A stretch of DNA of 56,065 nt from DASPTH01 sp046727575. Lineage in GTDB: Bacteria > Actinomycetota > Acidimicrobiia > IMCC26256 > DASPTH01. The DNA lies in the NCBI GenBank assembly GCA_046727575.1, contig JBKPCV010000005.1:1-56065 (forward strand), written 5' to 3'. The notes under the pieces are model-generated. The model did not search any database, was not told the origin of the DNA, and saw only the letters and a program-made list of their open reading frames with translations. Both the position numbers and the translations under genes were made by a program. Position 1 is the stretch's first letter, and every line of letters begins with the position of its first letter. Shown here piece after piece: positions 1 through 8,129 of this stretch.

Positions 1-136
1 ACCCCGGGTCGACTCCGTTCCGCCGTCCCGCTCGTCCGAGCACGGCTCCGCTTCGTCTCCTCCACCCCGGGTCGACTCCGTTCCGCCGTCCCGCTCGTCC
101 GAGCACGGCTCCACTTCGTCTCCTCCACCCCGGGGT
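1..136. repeat. 63-bp tandem repeat, two full copies plus a start of a third
   Basis: Two head-to-tail 63-bp units lie at 1-63 and 64-126. They differ at one base (G at 50, A at 113), and about 9 bases of a third copy follow before the next gene. The length is 21 codons. I find no stop codon in any of the six frames of the unit. Read on the minus strand it gives a 21-residue unit containing GDEAEPCSDERDGGTEST. The same unit, diverged and inverted, recurs at 45402-45527. The array reaches the window edge, so its full copy number is unknown. Confidence 0.95.
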
Positions 137-145
137 CGGCGCGTG

Positions 146-1291
146 ATGGCCGGCCTCGGCGGCAATACCGCGGTCGTCGGCATCGGTCAGACGGAGTTCT
201 CCAAGAACTCGGGCCGTAGTGAGTTACAGCTCGCATCAGAGGCAGTGCGGGCGGCGGTCGAGGATGCTGGATTGCAGCCCGCGGACATCGACGGCACCGT
301 GACGTTCACCCAGGACACGAACGACGAGCTGGCGCTCATGCGGAGTGTCGGGATGACCGGGGTCCGATGGACGTCGCGCACGCCACACGGGGGTGGGGGT
401 GCGTCGGCGACGATGGAGCACGCCGCCGCCGCCGTGGTGTCCGGCGCCGCCGACGCCGTTGTCGTCTATCGAGCGTTCAACGAGCGGTCTGGCCGGCGGT
501 TCGGTCAGCCGACTACGGGCGGCGGGTCGCCGGCGACGAACCTCTACTCCCCGTACGGCCTCGACACCGCCGCGAAGATGTACTCGCTCTGGTTCCAGCG
601 GTACATGCACGTGTACGGCTTGAGCAATGCCGATTTCGGGCTGTACTCGGTCGTCGCGCGGCGCCACGCCGCGACCAACCCGAACGCATGGTTTTACGGG
701 CGTCCCATCACGTTGGAGGACCACCAGGCGTCGCGGTGGATCGTCGAGCCGATCCTCCGCCTCTTGGATTGCTGCCAGGAGAGCGATGGCGGCGTTGCCC
801 TCGTGGTGACGTCGGCGGAGCGTGCGCGGGACCTGCGCCAACCCGTCGTCACGATCGAGGCCGCCACGCAGGGCAACACGATCGACAGCGACATCACCTT
901 CAACTACTACAACCCCGACATCTGCCGGTTCCCCGAAGCCGAGTACACCGCGCGGCAAGTGTGGGAGTCGACCGGCCTCACGCCCGACGACATCGACGTG
1001 GCAATGATCTACGAGAACTTCAGCCCCGTCGTCTTCTACCAACTCGAGGCGTACGGGTTCTGTTGCTACGGGGAGGCGCGCGACTTCATCGCCGAGGGCA
1101 ACATCGACCTGGACGGCAAGACGCCGGTCAATACGAATGGCGGGCTGCTCGGCGAGGCGTACATCCATGGCGTGAACAACATCCTCGAGGCGGTGCGGCA
1201 GCTGCGCGGGACGGCGGCCAACCAGGTCGACGGTGCTGAGCACGTGCTGGCGGCAGCGGGACGCAGCGCCGTCATCCTCGGCAATGGCTGA
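146..1291 (+). CDS. lipid-transfer protein / thiolase-like enzyme (SCP-x, Ltp type)
   Basis: A 381-residue member of the thiolase-like lipid-transfer family, which acts on CoA thioesters in side-chain or beta-oxidation-type degradation. It opens with the usual AVVGIGQTEFSK strand and ends with a thiolase C-terminal half (NGGLLGEAYIHG). The N-terminal segment that carries the nucleophilic Cys in true thiolases reads TPHGGGGASATM and has no Cys. With the conserved IYENFSP motif this suggests an Ltp2-like retro-aldolase rather than a thiolase, which is inference. No DUF35 partner is visible; it could lie upstream of the window. ATG at 146 was chosen over the adjoining GTG at 143; neither has a clear ribosome site. 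The frame is open through the upstream repeat to the window edge. Confidence 0.85.
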   Translation: MAGLGGNTAVVGIGQTEFSKNSGRSELQLASEAVRAAVEDAGLQPADIDGTVTFTQDTNDELALMRSVGMTGVRWTSRTPHGGGGASATMEHAAAAVVSGAADAVVVYRAFNERSGRRFGQPTTGGGSPATNLYSPYGLDTAAKMYSLWFQRYMHVYGLSNADFGLYSVVARRHAATNPNAWFYGRPITLEDHQASRWIVEPILRLLDCCQESDGGVALVVTSAERARDLRQPVVTIEAATQGNTIDSDITFNYYNPDICRFPEAEYTARQVWESTGLTPDDIDVAMIYENFSPVVFYQLEAYGFCCYGEARDFIAEGNIDLDGKTPVNTNGGLLGEAYIHGVNNILEAVRQLRGTAANQVDGAEHVLAAAGRSAVILGNG

Positions 1292-1409
1292 TTCCCCGTT
1301 GCGCGGTCTGAGTCGCCCTGACCGGTGGCTCGTCGTCGAGGTTCCATCGACGTCGAGGGCGACAGTCCACTAGCATCGTTCACTGCATATCAGCGAAGGA
1401 GCGGGCGCG

Positions 1410-2657
1410 ATGACGACCGCGCAGTACGACGCCCTCGACCCGGAGCGGATCCGTCGACTGTTCGACCTCCGCAGCAACGTCTACGCCACCCGGGGCGGGG
1501 CGTTCGACGAGGATCCATATCCGGCGTTCCACCGGCTGCGCGAGGCGGGACCGGTACACGAGGGCATCGTGGGACCGCTCATCGGGTTCCACGGTGACGC
1601 GTTGTTCCAGGGACTGCCGTATCCCGATCTGCCGCACTTCTCCGCGTTCGACTTCGAGACCTGCGACGCGGTCTTCCGTGATGGCGAGACCTACTCGTCG
1701 CGGCCGCCAGACGGCGGAGGGCTAAACGCCAGCATCTTGTACATGGACGGTGCCGAGCACCGCCGGTACCGGGCCCTCGTGCAGCCCTCGTTCCTGCCGA
1801 AGCGCGCACGTTGGTGGGTCGAGAACTGGATCGAGCGCACAGTCCGGGCGCTGATCGATCGCATCGAGCCCGAAGGCCGCGCGGATCTGAACGTCGACGT
1901 GTTCGCGGCGATCCCGCTGCTGACCATCACGGGCAGCTTCGGCATCTCGATCGCCGACGCGCTCGACATCCGCGCCGCGGTCACCTCCGACGGGCTTGGT
2001 CTCGGCGAGTTCCTGCGTATCGTCCCGCTGATCGTCGCGGCGCGTCGTGAGAAGCCCCGCGACGACCTCATCAGTGTCCTGGTCGAAGCGGAGGTCGCCG
2101 ACGAGACCGGCGTGACACACCGGCTCACCGACGAGGAGATCCTCGGGTTCGCCTTCTTGTTGCTGGCAGCGGGCTCCGGCACCACCTGGAAGCAGCTCGG
2201 GATCACGATGTTGGCATTGCTGCGCCACCCGGAGTGGATCGACGCGGTTCGCGAGGATGCCGAGGTTCTGCGACCGGTGATCGAAGAATCGTTGCGGTGG
2301 ACGCCGACCGACCCGATGTTCAGCCGGTTCGTCGCACGTGACACCGAGCTCGGCGGGGTCATCGTCCCCGAAGGCGCGGTGATGCACGTCTGTCTCGCCG
2401 CGGCCAACCGCGATCCGGCTCGCTGGGAACGTCCCGACGAGTTCGATCCGTCGCGTCCCTCGCAGGCGCACATCGGCTTCGGTGACGGCTCGCACATCTG
2501 CTTGGGAATGCACGTCGCGCGTGCCGAGATCAGGACCGCGATCGAGGCACTCCTGAACCGACTGCCGAACCTGCGGCTCGACCCCGACGCGCCCGAGCCG
2601 CGCGTCATCGGCCTGTACGAACGGGGCCCGACCGCCGTTCCCGTCCGCTACGGCTGA
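1410..2657 (+). CDS. cytochrome P450
   Basis: A 415-residue soluble bacterial P450, a haem monooxygenase that probably hydroxylates a hydrophobic substrate using separate ferredoxin partners. The haem loop GFGDGSHICLGMHVARAE is intact with Cys364 as the thiolate ligand, and the K-helix EESLR (ExxR) is present. The I-helix reads AAGSGTTW: the acidic residue that usually precedes the TT pair is Gly, while the threonines are kept. The start is supported by GAAGGAG about 8 bases upstream. It sits between a lipid-transfer thiolase and a TetR gene, which fits oxidation of a steroid- or terpene-like compound. No ferredoxin or reductase gene is nearby. Confidence 0.95.
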   Translation: MTTAQYDALDPERIRRLFDLRSNVYATRGGAFDEDPYPAFHRLREAGPVHEGIVGPLIGFHGDALFQGLPYPDLPHFSAFDFETCDAVFRDGETYSSRPPDGGGLNASILYMDGAEHRRYRALVQPSFLPKRARWWVENWIERTVRALIDRIEPEGRADLNVDVFAAIPLLTITGSFGISIADALDIRAAVTSDGLGLGEFLRIVPLIVAARREKPRDDLISVLVEAEVADETGVTHRLTDEEILGFAFLLLAAGSGTTWKQLGITMLALLRHPEWIDAVREDAEVLRPVIEESLRWTPTDPMFSRFVARDTELGGVIVPEGAVMHVCLAAANRDPARWERPDEFDPSRPSQAHIGFGDGSHICLGMHVARAEIRTAIEALLNRLPNLRLDPDAPEPRVIGLYERGPTAVPVRYG

Positions 2658-2663
2658 AGTCGG

Positions 2664-3329
2664 TCAGTCGACCGAGAGACCCTGCTCGGCGGCGCGTTCT
2701 CGGACCACGCACGCGACCCCGCGGATGAGCAGGTCACGCTCCGGACTCCTGGTCGACTTCCCGCCGATCGCGCCGGCGATGAGGTTCGCGGTCAGGAAGC
2801 CTCGCAGCGTGAGGAAGGCGTACGTCACCAGTTCCTGATCCCAGGCGGCCTCCCCGAGTGCCTGCTCGAACAGCGGACGCCATGCCTTCCCCAGCTCGGC
2901 GCCATGGCGCCGCACCGCGTTCCGCGCCTCGGCCGACACGTTGGGGTCGTGGGTGAGGTCGAGCGCGATCTGGATGTGGGCGAGGTGCGACGTGCGCCCG
3001 TAGTGCAGTGCGAGCACGTCGAGCACCGAGCGGAGCCGCTCCTCGAGCGTGTCGCCGCGCACGGCAGCGGTGGCGACCGAGCGCTCGAGGGCGTGCCACC
3101 GCTCCTCCATGACGGCGAGCAGCAATTGCTCCCTCGTGCCGAACTGGTGCTGGATCGTTCCCCAGGTGACGCCCGCGCGCCGGGCGATCTCGTTCGAGCT
3201 GGCCTGGTAGTAGCCCTTCTCGGCGATGGTCTCGATCACCGCCGCGAGCATGCGGGCGCGGGTCTCCTCCCCGTCGGCGCGGCGCGGTCTGCGCGCCCTC
3301 GTCTGGCGGTTGTCTGTCACGGTCACCAT
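2664..3329 (-). CDS. TetR family transcriptional regulator
   Basis: A 221-residue TetR-type repressor with an N-terminal helix-turn-helix (ASSNEIARRAGVTWGTIQHQF) and a C-terminal ligand-binding domain of usual length. The frame could open 31 codons earlier at 3422, but that would overlap the divergent amidohydrolase. The ATG at 3329 gives the normal short N-terminus before the DNA-binding domain, so I chose it. It is divergent from the amidohydrolase at 3407 and tail-to-tail with the P450 (6 bases apart). It probably represses the amidohydrolase and itself through the inverted repeat over its own start codon. Confidence 0.9.
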   Translation of the reverse strand: MVTVTDNRQTRARRPRRADGEETRARMLAAVIETIAEKGYYQASSNEIARRAGVTWGTIQHQFGTREQLLLAVMEERWHALERSVATAAVRGDTLEERLRSVLDVLALHYGRTSHLAHIQIALDLTHDPNVSAEARNAVRRHGAELGKAWRPLFEQALGEAAWDQELVTYAFLTLRGFLTANLIAGAIGGKSTRSPERDLLIRGVACVVRERAAEQGLSVD

Positions 3330-3342
3330 GGCAGTGTGCCAT
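3328..3342. promoter_or_regulatory. candidate TetR operator (inverted repeat)
   Basis: ATGGCA-gtg-TGCCAT is a perfect 6-base inverted repeat with a 3-base spacer. It lies in the TetR/amidohydrolase divergent gap and overlaps the TetR start codon. The position fits autorepression; the binding itself is inference. Confidence 0.45.
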
Positions 3343-3406
3343 AGCTGGCGCGGCTCCAAATCATCGTGTTCACTATGGAAGGCACCGTTCCGCTCGAGGA
3401 GTCGCC

Positions 3407-4528
3407 ATGACCACGACCGCACCCGAACGATTGATCTCTGCCGACGACCACGTCGACCTCACCCACGATCGCGTGAAGGAGCATTTGGCCCCGCGGTTCC
3501 ACAGCGCGTACGACGACGGAGTCGCGGCCTTCCGTGCGAGCATGACGAGTACCGCGTCGATCGTGGCGAATCAACAGTGGCGCGAGCAGGAGGGTCTGGA
3601 ACCGGATCCGACGGTGAGCATGGCCGCGAACCGGCAGCATGCCGCGGCCGGCAGGCGTGGTCACACGGACCCGCGCGAGCGGTTGCGCGACATGGACGCC
3701 GACGGTGTCGAAGCGTCGTCGAGCTACTGCGAGGTGAGCGCGTTCCGGTATCTGTACCTCATCAAGGACGGATGGAAAGAGGCGACGCGCGCGTTCAACA
3801 CTGCGCTCGGCGAATTCGCGGCGACCGACCCGAAACGACTGATCGTGTCGTATCAGATTCCCATCCACGACATCGATGCCGCGGTCGAGGAAGTGCGCTG
3901 GGCAGCATCCGTTGGGTGCAAGTCGCTGCAGCTCCCGGTGTTTCCTGCGGAGCTGGGACTGGCCGACTATTGGGATCGCCGCTACGACCCGCTGTTCTCG
4001 GTGATCGAGGACACGGAGCTGCCGATCTGTTGCCACATCGGCATGAACACACAGCTCGACGACCTCGCGCGACGTGATCCAACCCCGCAGAAGGGCATCT
4101 TCGTGCCGATGGTGCCGTTGTCGTCCGCGGAGGCTTTGGGCATGTGGATCATGGGTGGCGCGTTCGCACGCTTCCCGCGCCTCAAGGTCGTCTTCGTCGA
4201 GCCGGGCCTCGGGTGGGTGTCATGGTGGCTCTACATCGTCGACGACATGACGACCCGTCAGGGCTACGAGTTCCCCGCCATCTCCGAGCTCCCGAGCCAC
4301 TACTTCCGCCAAAACGTCTTCCTGACCTTCATCGACGAGCCCGATGCCCTGCGTCACGCGCACGACCGTCTCGGGGTCGAGAACATCATGTGGTCGTCCG
4401 ACTATCCGCATCCGGTGTCGAGCTGGCCGAATTCGCAGAAGCTCGTGGACGAGATGTTCGAAGGCGTGCCCCAGCACGAGCGCGAGCTCGTCCTCAGCGG
4501 CAACGCGGCTCGCGTGTGGAGTCTGTGA
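3407..4528 (+). CDS. amidohydrolase family 2 protein
   Basis: A 373-residue TIM-barrel metal-dependent hydrolase of the amidohydrolase-2 (ACMSD-like) family. Relatives hydrolyse or decarboxylate ring-derived acids. Visible metal-site elements are ISADDHV near residue 11, CCHIGMNT near 205 and SSDYPHPVSSWP near 330. The N-terminal motif is DDH rather than the classical HxH. GAGGAG lies about 6 bases before the ATG. It is divergent from the TetR gene at 2664-3329, its probable regulator. Its GTGA stop overlaps the start of a 45-codon ORF. Four more family members lie in this window, and substrates cannot be assigned. Confidence 0.9.
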   Translation: MTTTAPERLISADDHVDLTHDRVKEHLAPRFHSAYDDGVAAFRASMTSTASIVANQQWREQEGLEPDPTVSMAANRQHAAAGRRGHTDPRERLRDMDADGVEASSSYCEVSAFRYLYLIKDGWKEATRAFNTALGEFAATDPKRLIVSYQIPIHDIDAAVEEVRWAASVGCKSLQLPVFPAELGLADYWDRRYDPLFSVIEDTELPICCHIGMNTQLDDLARRDPTPQKGIFVPMVPLSSAEALGMWIMGGAFARFPRLKVVFVEPGLGWVSWWLYIVDDMTTRQGYEFPAISELPSHYFRQNVFLTFIDEPDALRHAHDRLGVENIMWSSDYPHPVSSWPNSQKLVDEMFEGVPQHERELVLSGNAARVWSL

Positions 4529-4662
4529 CGTCGTCGACCTCGCCTCCTGAAGCGATCGGGACGTATTGCGAGCGGTGGAACCGCGCCGTCGAGCGTCTCG
4601 TCGAAGATCGACTGCTTCTCGCGGAAGACGCCGACGCGCTGAAGCCGAGCGCGTCAGACTAG
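4525..4662 (+). CDS. small hypothetical ORF coupled to the amidohydrolase
   Basis: A 45-residue ORF whose GTG overlaps the amidohydrolase stop (GTGA), an arrangement typical of translational coupling. The product is acidic and probably helical (ERWNRAVERLVEDRLLLAED). I recognise no family. It ends in a TAG that overlaps the stop of the convergent IclR gene through the four bases CTAG. It may be a genuine small subunit or a remnant of a larger gene. Confidence 0.4.
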   Translation: MTSSTSPPEAIGTYCERWNRAVERLVEDRLLLAEDADALKPSASD

Positions 4663-5561
4663 GCGGCGGCGGTCGGGAAGGCGCCCGCGAGGACTGCAGT
4701 CGCCTGCTCGGCGGCCTGTCGCAACTCGACCCCGAGCGCGGTGATTTCGCCGGCAGTGATGTCGTAGGGCGGGCCGAGCATCATGATGGCGGTGGAGATG
4801 CTGCTGAAACGATCGAACACCGGTGCGGACATTTGACTCACACGAACTGTCGTCTCGACGTCGATGGTTGTCGGCAGGTACTCCGTGTGGACAATTTCAC
4901 GCATCAGTTCATCGCGCCGGCGCAGCACGTCGACCGCGTCGGGGTTCTCGGCGAGCCTCTTGACCGCCTTCTCGAAGTCGACGTGTGACACGTCCGCGGC
5001 GGTCACGCTGTATCCGCGCTGGCGAACTGCATCGAGCGCCGACCGGTAGCGAGTCCGTTCGCGTTTGGAGATCTTCACCGCCGGGTGGTCGAGCCACTCA
5101 TTGACGCGTTCTTCGTCGGCCCAGGCGATGAAGACCGCACCGAACGGCGGCGCCAGCGGGATCGCTTGCCCGATCGCGGTCTTCAGACCGAACGCGGGCC
5201 CGTAGTCGAACACGTCGACGACTCGCGCCTCGGATCGTCGCCGAGTGACGACCGCGACGCACGATCCAGTGGACCTCGCCAGGTCGTGCGCAGCCGGTCG
5301 CGCCGCGACCAGCGAGTGATCGCCGCGTGCCGCGTCGCCGAGCGTGACACACGCGGGGCCGAGCGTGTAGCGGAGATCCGGATCGCGCCGGACGACGAGG
5401 GCCTGCTCGGCGAGCGCGAGGAGGATCGAGTCGCACGTCGCGCGTGGCAGGTTGATCGCCCGCGCGATCTCGGAGACGCTGTACGAGTCGGGCGCATTCC
5501 GAGCGAGGAAGTCGAGCATCTCGCCGGCGCGCATGACCGATGGCGACGGATTCAGAGGCAT
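4659..5561 (-). CDS. IclR family transcriptional regulator
   Basis: A 300-residue IclR-type regulator. It has an N-terminal winged helix (YSVSEIARAINLPRATCDSILLAL, residues about 27-50) and a C-terminal effector-binding domain. It is a paralogue of the second IclR at 32734-33636: same length, the same PLAPPFG/PLCPPFA region and the same RRGYSVT motif. It is divergent from the kinase gene at 5747, with a 185-base gap holding a good promoter and an 18-bp palindrome. It probably senses a catabolic intermediate and controls the genes to its right. Confidence 0.92.
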   Translation of the reverse strand: MPLNPSPSVMRAGEMLDFLARNAPDSYSVSEIARAINLPRATCDSILLALAEQALVVRRDPDLRYTLGPACVTLGDAARGDHSLVAARPAAHDLARSTGSCVAVVTRRRSEARVVDVFDYGPAFGLKTAIGQAIPLAPPFGAVFIAWADEERVNEWLDHPAVKISKRERTRYRSALDAVRQRGYSVTAADVSHVDFEKAVKRLAENPDAVDVLRRRDELMREIVHTEYLPTTIDVETTVRVSQMSAPVFDRFSSISTAIMMLGPPYDITAGEITALGVELRQAAEQATAVLAGAFPTAAA

Positions 5562-5590
5562 TGCTCACGACGCGCGAGCGCGCGCCAATG

Positions 5591-5620
5591 TTGACGAAAT
5601 CGAAACTCCATCGCTAGCAT
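5591..5620 (+). promoter_or_regulatory. sigma-70-like promoter for the kinase transcript
   Basis: TTGACG at 5591-5596 and TAGCAT at 5615-5620 are separated by 18 bases. This is a close match to the housekeeping promoter and points toward the gene at 5747. It would leave a leader of about 120 bases. Confidence 0.5.
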
Positions 5621-5681
5621 TAAAGCACCCCGAGGGGCAGCGCCGCACGGACAGGCGCGAACGCGGACGCGAGGGTTGAAC

Positions 5682-5750
5682 ATGAGGAACTCGGTGCGGT
5701 GGTGTACGTCGCAGCCGCGGCACTGTGACCGCGCGCGGTCACGCACGTGA
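5682..5750 (+). CDS. possible 22-codon leader ORF
   Basis: An ATG at 5682 opens 22 sense codons whose TGA overlaps the GTG start of the kinase (GTGA, 5747-5750). It spans the 18-bp palindrome and is rich in Arg and Cys. Only the overlap and promoter position support it, and the ribosome site is weak. It may be chance. Confidence 0.25.
   Translation: MRNSVRWCTSQPRHCDRARSRT
5725..5742. promoter_or_regulatory. perfect 18-bp palindrome, candidate operator
   Basis: GTGACCGCGCGCGGTCAC is its own reverse complement. It ends 4 bases before the kinase GTG start, and the half-site GTGACCGC is repeated at 5747. It may be an operator for the adjacent IclR protein or an RNA hairpin hiding the start. Confidence 0.5.
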
Positions 5751-6796
5751 CCGCACCGGCGGTCCCGGGGACGCTCGACGAGCTGCTCGACCCCGCTTGG
5801 CTCACCGCCGCCTTGGGCGTGCAGTTTCCTGGCATCGAGGTCACAAAGGTCACGCGTGGACCCGTCACGGAGCGCGTCTCGACCAATGTCCGGTTCCGCA
5901 TCGAGACGGCCAAGCCTCTCCCGCCGGATCTCGCGGCGACGCTGTGCGGGAAGGGATACTTCTCGGAGCACTCGCGCTCGAGCGCGACCGTGGGTGCTAC
6001 GGAGGTGCGCTTCTACCGGGAGCTCGCGCCTGCGAGCAAGGTACGGACGCTCCAGAGCGTGTACGCCGACGTCGATCCCGAAACGCAGCACGGTGTCGTC
6101 ATTACCAGCGACGTCATCGCGGCGGGCGGCCGCTTCCTCGACGCGTTGAGTCCGTACTCGCCAGAACAGGTCGCATCGAGTCTCGAGCAGTACGCGAAGT
6201 TGCACTTGACCACTTGGAACGATCCGCAGTGGAACGATCGACCCTGGCTGCAACCTCAACGCGCGTCCTACATGAAAGTGCGCGGGCTGCCTGACATCGA
6301 GCGCAACTTCAGTGGCCCGAACGGCGTGCGCGTCCCGGCACCGGTGCGAGACGGGCTGCGTCTCCTCGACGCCTATGCAGCACTCGTGCGGCGCGCGCCG
6401 GACGCGCGACGCTGGCCGGTCGTGCATGGCGACGCCCACATCGGCAACGTGTTCCTCGACGCTGAGATGAGGCCGAGCCTCGTCGACTGGCAGATGGTGT
6501 CGCACGGACCGTGGGGCTTCGACGTCGGCTACCACATCGCGTCCGCGTTGCCGGTTGACGTACGCGAGCGGACCGAGCGCGACCTCCTGAAGCACTACCT
6601 CGATCAACTGCGCGCGGGCGGGATCGAGCCGCCGAAGTGGGAGGATGCGTGGGAGGAGTACCGCTGCGGCATCGTGTACGGCTACTACCTGTGGGGGATC
6701 ACCCGGCACGTGGCGCCGGGGATCATCGCCGAGCTCCTGTATCGGCTCGGGTCGGCGGTGTACGCGCACGACTCGTTCGGCGCGCTCTACGTTTGA
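5747..6796 (+). CDS. aminoglycoside-phosphotransferase-like kinase family protein
   Basis: A 349-residue APH/choline-kinase fold protein. The catalytic loop HGDAHIGNVFL starts at His227, with Asp229 as the predicted base and Asn234 as a metal ligand. Asp247 in VDWQMV is the DFG-like Asp. In actinobacterial catabolic loci such proteins accompany acyl-CoA enzymes rather than antibiotic resistance, so the substrate is open. The GTG start overlaps a possible leader ORF, and a palindrome lies directly upstream. It is followed by an SDR remnant and an amidohydrolase. Confidence 0.85.
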   Translation: MTAPAVPGTLDELLDPAWLTAALGVQFPGIEVTKVTRGPVTERVSTNVRFRIETAKPLPPDLAATLCGKGYFSEHSRSSATVGATEVRFYRELAPASKVRTLQSVYADVDPETQHGVVITSDVIAAGGRFLDALSPYSPEQVASSLEQYAKLHLTTWNDPQWNDRPWLQPQRASYMKVRGLPDIERNFSGPNGVRVPAPVRDGLRLLDAYAALVRRAPDARRWPVVHGDAHIGNVFLDAEMRPSLVDWQMVSHGPWGFDVGYHIASALPVDVRERTERDLLKHYLDQLRAGGIEPPKWEDAWEEYRCGIVYGYYLWGITRHVAPGIIAELLYRLGSAVYAHDSFGALYV

Positions 6797-6856
6797 GCAG
6801 CACCCGTCAAAGAGGTGGCGAAGCTGAAAGGTGAGGGCTCGACAGAGGAGCCAACG

Positions 6857-6949
6857 ATGAGGCTGAACGGCCGGTCCGCTGTGATCACCGAGTCGCGATC
6901 GGGCGCGGGTCGCGCCTCTGCCCCGCGATTCGCAATGCGTTCGCACTGA
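6857..6949 (+). pseudogene. remnant of a short-chain dehydrogenase (N-terminus only)
   Basis: A 30-codon ORF with a strong GAGGAG ribosome site. Its product begins MRLNGRSAVIT and continues SGAGRASAPRFA. This is the start of a classical SDR (usually GRVAVITGAGSGIGRASA) with the dinucleotide-binding glycine motif damaged (TESRSGAG). It stops at residue 30, where an SDR has about 250. The rest of the gene is absent before the amidohydrolase at 6962. Confidence 0.7.
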
Positions 6950-6961
6950 GGAGGTTCCACG

Positions 6962-8116
6962 ATGTTGCCCAACTCCACGAAGCTGATGTCGGCCGACGAC
7001 CACATCATCGAGCCGCCCGGCACCTGGGTCGACCGCGTGCCGGCGAAGTACCGGAATGCATGTCCTCGCATCGTGGAGGTCGAGGGGCGCCAGGCCTGGC
7101 TGTACGAGGACGAACTCACCTATATCCCGATGGGTTCGTGTCGGGCGTTGCCGGGGTTCGACGAGGCCGGGTACCCGCCCGCGCCGGGCACGGCGCGCTT
7201 CGACGAGATCCGGCCCGGTTGCTATGACCCGGTGGAACGTCTCCAGGACATGGACGTCGACGGCGTGTGGGGTCAGCTGTGCTTCCCGAACTTCGCGCGT
7301 TTCGCCGGTCACCGCTTCTATCTCGGTGTCAGTGACACCGACCTCGGTCTCGCGTGCCTGCAGACCTACAACAACTATCTGCTCGACGAATGGTGCGCGA
7401 AGGACCCGTCACGGCTGTTCGGTGCGGTCATCCTCCCGCTGTACGACATCGATCTGGCGGTAGCGGAGCTCGAGCGGGTAGTCGCCAAGGACGCCAGGGC
7501 GCTGGCCTTCTCGGAGAACCCGACGGTGCTCGGGCTGCCGTCGGTGCACACCGACCATTGGGATCCGCTGTGGTCGGTGGTGAACGAGGCCGGCATCCCG
7601 GTCTGCATGCACATCGGCAGCTCGTCGCGTCTGGTCACCACCTCCGGCGACGCGCCGCCCACCGTGCTCGTGTCCCTCAACGGGTTGAACTCGATGATGG
7701 CGGGCATCGACTGGCTGATGAGCGGCATCCTCGAGCGCTTCCCCAACCTCAAGGTGATCCTGTCGGAGGGTGGCGCCGGGTGGATCCCCTACATCCTCGA
7801 GCGGGCCGACAAGGCGTTCCGCGACAAGCGCATCCAGCCCAACGAGGCCATCGGCCAGACCTCCAAGGGCGGCACCATCCCGCCGAGCCAGCTCTTCCGC
7901 CAACACATGTACGTCTGCCTCGTCGACGAGCACTTCGCGCTGCGCTCCCTCGGCGACATTCCCGTCGACAACCTGCTGTGGGAGGGCGACTACCCGCACG
8001 GCGACGGCCTCTGGCCCCACAACCACGACTACCTCGAGAAGGCGCTCGCCGACGTCCCCGACGGGGACGCCGCGAAGATCGCCGAGACGAACCTCCGTAT
8101 GCTGCTCCGCGCCTGA
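6962..8116 (+). CDS. amidohydrolase family 2 protein
   Basis: A 384-residue amidohydrolase-2 family member. ADDHIIEPPGTW carries His14, CMHIGSSS carries His217 and EGDYPHGDG carries Asp343; these are likely metal-site residues. A strong GAGGAGGT lies 6 bases before the ATG. It is followed after 13 bases by a CoA-transferase in the same direction. It is closely related to the protein at 29649: both share DDH(I/V)IEPP, WVDR(V/L)PAKYR and (A/S)FSENPxxLGLP. That copy is also followed by a CoA-transferase, now broken, so this is the intact version of a duplicated two-gene module. Confidence 0.93.
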   Translation: MLPNSTKLMSADDHIIEPPGTWVDRVPAKYRNACPRIVEVEGRQAWLYEDELTYIPMGSCRALPGFDEAGYPPAPGTARFDEIRPGCYDPVERLQDMDVDGVWGQLCFPNFARFAGHRFYLGVSDTDLGLACLQTYNNYLLDEWCAKDPSRLFGAVILPLYDIDLAVAELERVVAKDARALAFSENPTVLGLPSVHTDHWDPLWSVVNEAGIPVCMHIGSSSRLVTTSGDAPPTVLVSLNGLNSMMAGIDWLMSGILERFPNLKVILSEGGAGWIPYILERADKAFRDKRIQPNEAIGQTSKGGTIPPSQLFRQHMYVCLVDEHFALRSLGDIPVDNLLWEGDYPHGDGLWPHNHDYLEKALADVPDGDAAKIAETNLRMLLRA

Positions 8117-8129
8117 ACCGGGAGCCGAC

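Noticed and set aside
5747..6796. Aminoglycoside resistance gene
   Set aside because: The APH-type fold is shared by many metabolic kinases. Context is catabolic and no resistance-specific feature is seen; the same holds for 19102-20397.
5552..7312. 586-codon minus-strand open frame over the kinase and amidohydrolase
   Set aside because: Antisense to two genes with intact active sites; no motif of its own.
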